A DNA stretch of 47,446 nucleotides from CALREJ01 sp035547395 (GTDB lineage: Bacteria; Patescibacteriota; Gracilibacteria; Peribacterales; Peribacteraceae), in the NCBI GenBank assembly GCA_035547395.1, contig DASZVA010000001.1, positions 1-47,446 on the forward strand, in the 5' to 3' direction. Below are positions 42,297 through 47,446 of this stretch, piece after piece (the first letter of the stretch is position 1; each line of letters starts with the position of its first letter). Made by a program: the position numbers and the translations under genes. The notes beneath the pieces are model-generated. The model made no database searches. It was not told the origin of the DNA and saw nothing but the letters and a program-made list of their open reading frames with translations.

Positions 42297-43826
42297 ATGA
42301 GTCTCTCACGACTGACCACGGCCAAAAAAGCAGGTTTTGCAGGTAAGAAATTGCGGCACCGCAAGGATCCGCCCAAACAGGTCTCCGCATACATGAAGCA
42401 GAAATCTTCCTTTCTGATTGCCGCACTGTCGCTCGTCGCATTTCTCACGGGGAACATGGTAGGGGAGCATGGCTGGTATGCATTCTGGAAGGCCGCGCTG
42501 GGCAAGTACGATGATAGTATGATCGCGTATACCGGAACAGTGCCGCCGGTCGCATTCGTACCGGATTATTCCAAATGGGCGCAGTACGGCGGCAATTCGT
42601 ATCAGGATACGTATCGTCAGGTGCCGCAGGATGATCTGATGCCGCTGCCGGCGTACAACGAATCGTACGAAAAGAGCAAGCCGATCACCGATAACAGCGA
42701 CGTGTATTCCGTCGCGTACATGGGCGACTACAAGACGGGTGACGAAGGCGCGGGCAGCCACCCCGCCGTCGATATCCGCATTCCGGAAGGCACGCCGATC
42801 CGCTCGATTGCAAACGGTATCGTCGAGGCGGTGCGCAACGATCCGTCGGGCTTCGGACTCTACATCGTGATCCGCCACCCGAACGTTCCCGATCCGAATA
42901 ATCCGAACTACGCGACGACGCTGCATTCCGTCTACGCCCACTTGAGCGCCCAGCTCGTGACCGAAGGCGAAGTCGTGACCAAGGGCGAGGAAATCGGGCT
43001 CTCCGGCAAGACCGGAGACGCGACAGGCCCGCACCTGCACTTCCAGATCGACCGTGACTCTGCCCCCTGGCATCCGTACTGGCCGTTCACCGGCGCCGAC
43101 ATGCGCCAGGCCGGCCTGACCACGACCGCCGCCATCAATACCGCCTTCCACCAGAGCAACGGCTACGCCTATACGGTCAACCCGATGCTCTACGTCCAGG
43201 CCGACTATCCGCAGCCACAGTACAATCAGGGAGCGCCGACGACGGTCGCGACCGCGACGCATCCGGCAGCCGCTGCGAGCTCTTCATCCCCGCATCTGAC
43301 GCTCGCGCAAATGGTCGCCCAGCGCCGCGCGGAACGTCTGGCAGCGATGGGCCTCACTGCTCCGACGTACGTTCCTCCGACCACGGTGGCATCCAATACG
43401 CAGACGAGTTCCGCGGGCGTTGTTCAGAAGACGACCGTCGTATCCGATACGCAGTCGCCGGCCAATCTTGCTCCGGCTCCCGTGATCGTCGCCCCTCCCG
43501 CGACTCCCGCCGCACAGGTGCAGAGCCCGGCAACAACCATCCATATCGAATCCGGCCGGCAGTACACCGCGCGTGAATGGCAGACGATCCGCCTGACGCT
43601 GCAGTCATCAAATGGCGGCACGACGTCCAACACGCAAGGTCTTCCGTCCAAGATCTACATGCGCACCGCCTACGGCGATGCGGAATTCAATCCGTCCGTC
43701 CTGACGCCGAGTGATTTCAAAAACGGCACGGCGACGGTGCAGATGCTGCCCCGCGGCACCAAGACGATCGTCGTCGAGCTGCAGCCGATGGGCATCATGG
43801 GAGACCCGATGCAGTACGCCAGATAA
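42297..43826 (+). CDS. M23-family peptidoglycan endopeptidase
   Basis: A 509-residue protein. A basic N-terminus and one anchor helix (SSFLIAALSLVAFLTGNMVG) place it outside the membrane. The LytM/M23 domain at about 150-260 has the zinc ligands SHPAVDIRIPEGTPI and GPHLHFQI, plus YAHLSAQL. After a Pro/Ala/Ser/Thr linker with a small helical motif (LAQMVAQRRAERLAAMG) a C-terminal beta-sandwich of about 90 residues follows. Such enzymes cut cross-link peptides in the wall. It is divergent from tsaE-HD across only 55 nt. Confidence 0.92.
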   Translation: MSLSRLTTAKKAGFAGKKLRHRKDPPKQVSAYMKQKSSFLIAALSLVAFLTGNMVGEHGWYAFWKAALGKYDDSMIAYTGTVPPVAFVPDYSKWAQYGGNSYQDTYRQVPQDDLMPLPAYNESYEKSKPITDNSDVYSVAYMGDYKTGDEGAGSHPAVDIRIPEGTPIRSIANGIVEAVRNDPSGFGLYIVIRHPNVPDPNNPNYATTLHSVYAHLSAQLVTEGEVVTKGEEIGLSGKTGDATGPHLHFQIDRDSAPWHPYWPFTGADMRQAGLTTTAAINTAFHQSNGYAYTVNPMLYVQADYPQPQYNQGAPTTVATATHPAAAASSSSPHLTLAQMVAQRRAERLAAMGLTAPTYVPPTTVASNTQTSSAGVVQKTTVVSDTQSPANLAPAPVIVAPPATPAAQVQSPATTIHIESGRQYTAREWQTIRLTLQSSNGGTTSNTQGLPSKIYMRTAYGDAEFNPSVLTPSDFKNGTATVQMLPRGTKTIVVELQPMGIMGDPMQYAR

Positions 43827-43832
43827 TGTTTC

Positions 43833-44363
43833 TTACAAACGGTTCATGGACGCCGCGCCTGCCGCGGCGTTTTTGATGACTGATTGTGCGACGATCGTTT
43901 CGATGTAGGTCAGAAAACGGCTCGCCGCATTCGAGATGTCGAGCGCGTCATTGTCGATGATCAGGTCGGGATCAAGCGGCGATTCATACGGCCTGTCCGC
44001 GGCACCGAGTCCGCTGCGTTTCACGTAGATCCAGCGGGGATTGCAGATCGGTTGGATTTCATCACGCACCGACTGAAACGGGGCGATGACCGCGACGATC
44101 ACCAGAAACCCGCGCTGCTGCAGATGCGCGGCCAGGCGTGCGACGCGCAAATTGTGTTTCCGTCGATCGGATGCCGACAGCGTTTCCTCCGTCGAGATCG
44201 TCGCGCGCATATCGTCTCCGTCGAGCACCACCACGCGACGGGCGCAGTCGCAGCTGACCGGCTGATGTTCGTTGAAGTAGGATTCGGCGGCAGTCGCGAG
44301 CGTCGTTTTTCCCGCACCCGTATTTCCGGTAAGCCACAGGATCGGCAGTCTGCGCGTCGTCAT
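43833..44363 (-). CDS. APS-kinase-like (CysC-type) kinase
   Basis: A 176-residue P-loop kinase. Walker A is WLTGNTGAGKTTLA, then VVLDGDDMR, NLRVARLAAHL, VIVAVIAPFQSVRDEI and PDLIIDNDA, the order found in adenylylsulphate kinases. It is slightly short, and the KARxGxIxxFTG segment of true CysC is altered to KRSGLGAADRPYESP. No ATP sulphurylase or sulphate-reduction genes are visible, so the substrate may be another nucleotide- or glycan-linked group. It begins 2 nt after the stop of the nucleotidyltransferase gene and is surely in one operon with it. Confidence 0.85.
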   Translation of the reverse strand: MTTRRLPILWLTGNTGAGKTTLATAAESYFNEHQPVSCDCARRVVVLDGDDMRATISTEETLSASDRRKHNLRVARLAAHLQQRGFLVIVAVIAPFQSVRDEIQPICNPRWIYVKRSGLGAADRPYESPLDPDLIIDNDALDISNAASRFLTYIETIVAQSVIKNAAAGAASMNRL

Positions 44364-44365
44364 GG

Positions 44366-44707
44366 TCAGGTGCGTTCCGCGTAGAGTTTTTTGCGGATGT
44401 CGGTCGCGGAGATCGCCTCCGTCGCGGCATCCAACTGGATCAACTGGTAGCCGACGTCGCGGCCGATGTAGACGGTGAGATCGGCTCCCGGATCGTCGAC
44501 GGAAAGAATTTCCACTCTGGACGCATCCGGAAATTTTGCGCGGATGAGCGCCTTGCGCTCCGCCAGATCGAACGGATTTTTCTCGGTCTTTGCGGTGTCG
44601 CGCAGAATGATCAGGCAGCGGTCATTCTCCTGCAGAATTTTTTCCACGCAGCGCCGATGTCCTTCGTGGAACGGCTGAAAGCGGCCGATGAAGACTCCTG
44701 TTTTCAC
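44366..44707 (-). CDS. Short HxGH nucleotidyltransferase
   Basis: A 113-residue protein with a GTG start at 44707, 6 nt after CATACT. The nucleotide-binding FIGRFQPFHEGHRR contains the HxGH motif, and AISATDIRKKLY matches the ISxTxxR motif of the nicotinamide-nucleotide/cholinephosphate adenylyl- or cytidylyltransferase superfamily. It is shorter than NMN adenylyltransferases (about 165-180 residues), with the middle region reduced. Paired with the CysC-like kinase and next to a WecA-like gene, it may activate a small group for envelope modification. Specificity unknown. Confidence 0.85.
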   Translation of the reverse strand: MKTGVFIGRFQPFHEGHRRCVEKILQENDRCLIILRDTAKTEKNPFDLAERKALIRAKFPDASRVEILSVDDPGADLTVYIGRDVGYQLIQLDAATEAISATDIRKKLYAERT

Positions 44708-44745
44708 GGGATGAGTATGCGACGGTTACGCGGAAAAGCAAGACC

Positions 44746-45801
44746 TCAGGCGGCGGGGGCGTTTTTCCGCGCGGGTGCGCTGTAGATGGAGAGCGCCAGC
44801 ATGATGCAGAAGAGAAAAACCGCTGCGAGCAGTTTCTGGAAGGACGACAGGAAGAGTGCCGTGCCGCCGAAGAGGAGTCCGATCGATGCCGTCAGGATGA
44901 TGACCTGTCGCGGCGTCCATCCCTTTGCGAGCAGCCGGTGGTGCAGATGTTCGCCGGCGCTGCTTCCTTTCAGTGGCGATTTGCCATGTGCGATGCGGCG
45001 GATGACGACGAAGAAGCTGTCGATGAGCGGCACGCCAAGCACCAGAAACGCCGTCGCCACTTTGCCTCCGGCAAAAATCGTCAGAGAGCCGAGCATGAGA
45101 CCGAAGAACATCGAGCCGGTGTCGCCGAGTACAACTTTCGGCGGCGGAAAATCAAACAGCAGACAGGCGAATGCGATGGCGGCGAGGACGAAGGCGATCA
45201 GCGCGAGCGCGGGCTGGTTCACCCTGGCGGAGAGTGAGAGCAGGCCGATCGTCAGAAAGCCGATGGTGCCCAATGTCGTGACCTGCCCGGGTATGCCGTC
45301 AAACCAGTTGAGTGCGTTGATGGTGAGCAGCAGCCAGAGAACGGTAAAGACGCCGCTCCACACGGGCAATGATCCGAAAAAAGGAGCGACGACGTTCCAA
45401 GTGTCGAGTTTCAGAAATCCGCCCGTGAGCAGCGGATTGGTGATCGTGTAAATACGTACGCCCGCCGCAAACAGCAGCAGCGCAATCAGTATCTGAAGCA
45501 GGAGTCTGACGCGGGGGGAGAGTTGTGTGCGGTCATCAATGAAGGAGATGATGCCGAGCATGGTCACGCCGGCCATCAAACCGATGTCCTTCATGTCATG
45601 CGCGCTCATAAAAAAGAAGACGGCCAGAAACGCGATGACGGCCAGAATGCCGCTGGGGTAGGGGAGTCTCCTGCGGATGAGTCCGTACCGCTCCGGAAAA
45701 TCGAGCAGTTTCCAGCGCGGAAACATATGCAGTGCAATGAAGTGCAGTGCAACGCAGAGCAGGCCCGCGAGCAGGGGAATGGTCGAGAGGGGAGAGATCA
45801 C
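44746..45801 (-). CDS. Undecaprenyl-phosphate sugar-1-phosphate transferase (WecA/TagO family)
   Basis: A 351-residue polytopic protein with about ten helices. A GTG start at 45801 lies 6 nt after TACACT. Family motifs: ISFIDDRTQLSPR (Mg-binding Asp pair), NALNWFDGIPG, LGDTGSMFFG and EHLHHRL with the conserved His cluster. These enzymes load a sugar phosphate onto the lipid carrier, the first step of wall-polymer or surface-glycan synthesis. The EHLHHR form is closer to WecA/TagO than to MraY. The nucleotidyltransferase and kinase genes follow on the same strand. Confidence 0.92.
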   Translation of the reverse strand: MISPLSTIPLLAGLLCVALHFIALHMFPRWKLLDFPERYGLIRRRLPYPSGILAVIAFLAVFFFMSAHDMKDIGLMAGVTMLGIISFIDDRTQLSPRVRLLLQILIALLLFAAGVRIYTITNPLLTGGFLKLDTWNVVAPFFGSLPVWSGVFTVLWLLLTINALNWFDGIPGQVTTLGTIGFLTIGLLSLSARVNQPALALIAFVLAAIAFACLLFDFPPPKVVLGDTGSMFFGLMLGSLTIFAGGKVATAFLVLGVPLIDSFFVVIRRIAHGKSPLKGSSAGEHLHHRLLAKGWTPRQVIILTASIGLLFGGTALFLSSFQKLLAAVFLFCIMLALSIYSAPARKNAPAA

Positions 45802-45912
45802 GCGGGGAGTGTAACGTAAAAAAAGTTTTTGGTTGATGGTTCCAGGTTACTGCTTTCAGTATGCCAGCTAAAAACCAATAACGAATAACCAATAAACTTG
45901 TTTCGTCAACGA

Positions 45913-45940
45913 TTGTGCATCGCAACGGCTCCGATACAAT
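45913..45940 (+). promoter_or_regulatory. Promoter of pgk
   Basis: -35 TTGTGC (45913-45918), 16-nt spacer, -10 TACAAT (45935-45940). The ATG is 6 nt after the -10, so transcription should start at or next to the start codon. Confidence 0.7.
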
Positions 45941-45946
45941 GCCCGC

Positions 45947-47131
45947 ATGCCCATGTATCCCGTTTTGTCGCAGGCCGAACTCACCGGAAAGCGCGTGCTT
46001 CTGCGTGCGGGTTTTGATCTGCCGATGGAAGACGGAAAAATTCAGGACATCTCGCGCGTGGAAGCGCTGGTGCCGACGATGCGATATGTTCTCGATCACG
46101 ATGCCTCGCTCGTCATCATGGCTCATCAGGGCCGCCCCAAGGGAAAGCCTGATCCCGCCTTCAGTCAAAAACCGATCGTCCCCGTTCTCGAAAAACTGCT
46201 GGGGACGACCGTACACTTCGCGTCATCCTGCACGGGTCCGGAGACGCAGCATCTTGCCGCTTCCCTTGCTCCGGGGCAGGTGCTTTTGCTCGAGAATCTG
46301 CGTTTCGATCCGCGTGAAAAAGAAAACGATGAGGGATTCGCCAGGGAGCTCGCGGGGCTCGGGGACGTCTATGTGAATGATGCATTCACCAATTGCCATC
46401 GCGCGCATGCCAGCATGGTCGGCGTGCCGGCGTTTCTTCCCCATTACATGGGATTGCAGCTGGAGCAGGAGGTGTCTCATCTGTCCAAGGTCGTGGAGGA
46501 TCCCGCGCATCCGCTGACGCTGATCGTGAGTGGCGCGAAGATGGAAACCAAAGTACCCGTCATCGCGTTCTTCCAGACCAAAGGCGACGACATCCTGCTT
46601 GGCGGCGCGATCGCCAACACCTTTGTCGCGGCCGAAGGAAACGACGTTGGACGGTCGCTCTTCGAGACGGAATTCGCGGAGCAGGCCAAAGACATGCTCG
46701 CCGCGACAGGCGCGCGCATCCACGTCCCGCTCGACGCCGTCGTCGCGGCGGAATTGAAAGAAGATGCGGACTGGAAGCGCGTGAACGTGAGTGAGATTCC
46801 GGCGGACATGGCGATCTACGACGTCGGCGATGCGACGATCAACGATTACATTTCCGTGATCGAGAAATCGAAGTGCATCGTCTGGAACGGCCCGATCGGC
46901 GTGTACGAAGTCGAACCGTTTGCGACCGCCAGCAAGCGCATCGCGCAGGCGGTCGCGACCGCCACCCAAAACGGCGCGTTCACCGTGATCGGCGGCGGGG
47001 ATACGATCGATCTGCACACGCGATACAACCTGCCTCTCACGGCGTATTCCTTCGTGAGCACGGGCGGCGGGGCCATGCTTGAATTCGTGTCGGGACAACA
47101 GCTTCCGGCTCTTCAGGCGCTTGCGGCGTAA
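45947..47131 (+). CDS. pgk: Phosphoglycerate kinase
   Basis: A 394-residue enzyme, normal length, making ATP and 3-phosphoglycerate from 1,3-bisphosphoglycerate. Motifs: KRVLLRAGFDLPMEDG (usually RVDFNVP), MAHQGRPKG, LLLENLRFDPREKEND, YVNDAFTNCHRAHASMVG, SGAKMETKVPVI, IVWNGPIGVYEVEPFATAS and VIGGGDTIDL with STGGGAMLEF. The RAGFD variant replaces the common Val-Asp-Phe-Asn with Ala-Gly-Phe-Asp. The substrate Asp is retained. Together with pyk it forms the energy-yielding end of glycolysis. Confidence 0.96.
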   Translation: MPMYPVLSQAELTGKRVLLRAGFDLPMEDGKIQDISRVEALVPTMRYVLDHDASLVIMAHQGRPKGKPDPAFSQKPIVPVLEKLLGTTVHFASSCTGPETQHLAASLAPGQVLLLENLRFDPREKENDEGFARELAGLGDVYVNDAFTNCHRAHASMVGVPAFLPHYMGLQLEQEVSHLSKVVEDPAHPLTLIVSGAKMETKVPVIAFFQTKGDDILLGGAIANTFVAAEGNDVGRSLFETEFAEQAKDMLAATGARIHVPLDAVVAAELKEDADWKRVNVSEIPADMAIYDVGDATINDYISVIEKSKCIVWNGPIGVYEVEPFATASKRIAQAVATATQNGAFTVIGGGDTIDLHTRYNLPLTAYSFVSTGGGAMLEFVSGQQLPALQALAA

Positions 47132-47157
47132 GCCTCTCTTCTTTGCAATTTTCAGAC

Positions 47158-47446
47158 ATGTCACCGTCTTCCTCACAGGCGATTCATCTGATTTTCCCGC
47201 AGGATGGCGAAGGATGGAACGCGCTCAGCAAGCGCATGCGTGAAGCCGACGGGGAGCTGCTGCTCGTGCTGTCGGGCCGCGAAGAAGAACTCATTCAGTC
47301 TCCGGAAGTCCGCAAGTCTTTTCTTGCGGAATGTAAAAAAATCCAGCAGCGGCTCCGCATCGCGACCAAACATCCTGTCGTCGCTGCCGAAGCGCGGGCA
47401 AGCGGCATCCGCGTTCTCGACCGCACGAAATTTTTGCGCGTGCTGC
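47158..47446 (+). CDS. N-terminal part of an unknown protein (runs off the window)
   Basis: An ATG at 47158, 26 nt after the pgk stop, opens a frame with no stop to the end of the window (96 codons). It starts MSPSSSQAIHLIFPQDGEGW and continues with LLLVLSGREEELIQSPEVRK, an alternation of strands and helices like a small Rossmann-like domain. No family is recognised. Probably co-transcribed with pgk. Confidence 0.7.
   Translation, partial: MSPSSSQAIHLIFPQDGEGWNALSKRMREADGELLLVLSGREEELIQSPEVRKSFLAECKKIQQRLRIATKHPVVAAEARASGIRVLDRTKFLRVL

Overview
The window looks like a chromosomal segment of a Candidate Phyla Radiation (Patescibacteria) bacterium, most likely close to Peregrinibacteria/Peribacteria. 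This is inferred from the style of the sequence, not from a marker tree. Coding is dense, GC is moderately high by eye, intergenic gaps are short, small Ser-rich lipoproteins are frequent, and almost every start lacks a Shine-Dalgarno motif. UGA is used as an ordinary stop (for example in pyrH, priA and the GIY-YIG gene), which argues against the recoded Gracilibacteria/Absconditabacteria lineages.

Layout. 1-5000: end of an unknown gene, a small membrane protein with a type-II-secretion-F-like N-terminus, a lipoprotein, a metallo-beta-lactamase-fold hydrolase, tRNA-Ser(UGA) and unknown charged proteins. 5000-13100: central carbon block with transketolase, CsaA, a C39-like lipoprotein, an SLH/cupredoxin wall protein, TalC-type transaldolase, 6-phosphogluconate dehydrogenase and a ROK sugar kinase. 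13200-17800: an ECF sigma factor, two tiny ORFs and a 1065-residue secreted Gln/Asn/Gly repeat protein that resembles curlin-type amyloid repeats. 17800-22500: a RecB/Cas4-like nuclease, tRNA-Ser(GCU) with a duplicated 3' end, an L,D-transpeptidase, rsmH-ftsL and pyruvate kinase. 22500-29400: a Cys-rich DUF4215 surface protein, a degenerate CPBP protease, tRNA-Arg with a duplicated 5' end, pyrH-frr-trmH-like genes and a bactofilin-like membrane protein. 29500-33100: priA, palindromic elements, tRNA-Pro with a GIY-YIG nuclease element bounded by a second copy of the tRNA 3' end, and an AbrB/RelE-type toxin-antitoxin pair. 33100-47446: ABC exporter, FAD monooxygenase, small envelope proteins, rarA, an AT-rich M41-like peptidase, a TsaE-HD fusion, an M23 peptidase, an APS-kinase-like/nucleotidyltransferase pair, a WecA-like transferase and pgk.

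Three observations stand out. First, three of the four tRNA genes have a partial second copy close by; at tRNA-Pro a GIY-YIG nuclease gene lies exactly between the two copies, which suggests a minimal tRNA-targeting element with decayed relatives elsewhere. Second, a roughly 100-nt multi-armed palindromic element occurs twice (near 7.9 kb and 31.9 kb), with two of its hairpins changed in both arms so that pairing is kept; a diverged third member lies near 37.2 kb. Third, at least fifteen genes have a -10 box only 6-10 nt before the start codon, so leaderless transcription appears to be common here.

Functionally, the metabolic genes fit a sugar-fermenting cell relying on lower glycolysis (pgk, pyk) and pentose-phosphate interconversion. 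Much of the rest builds or remodels the cell surface.
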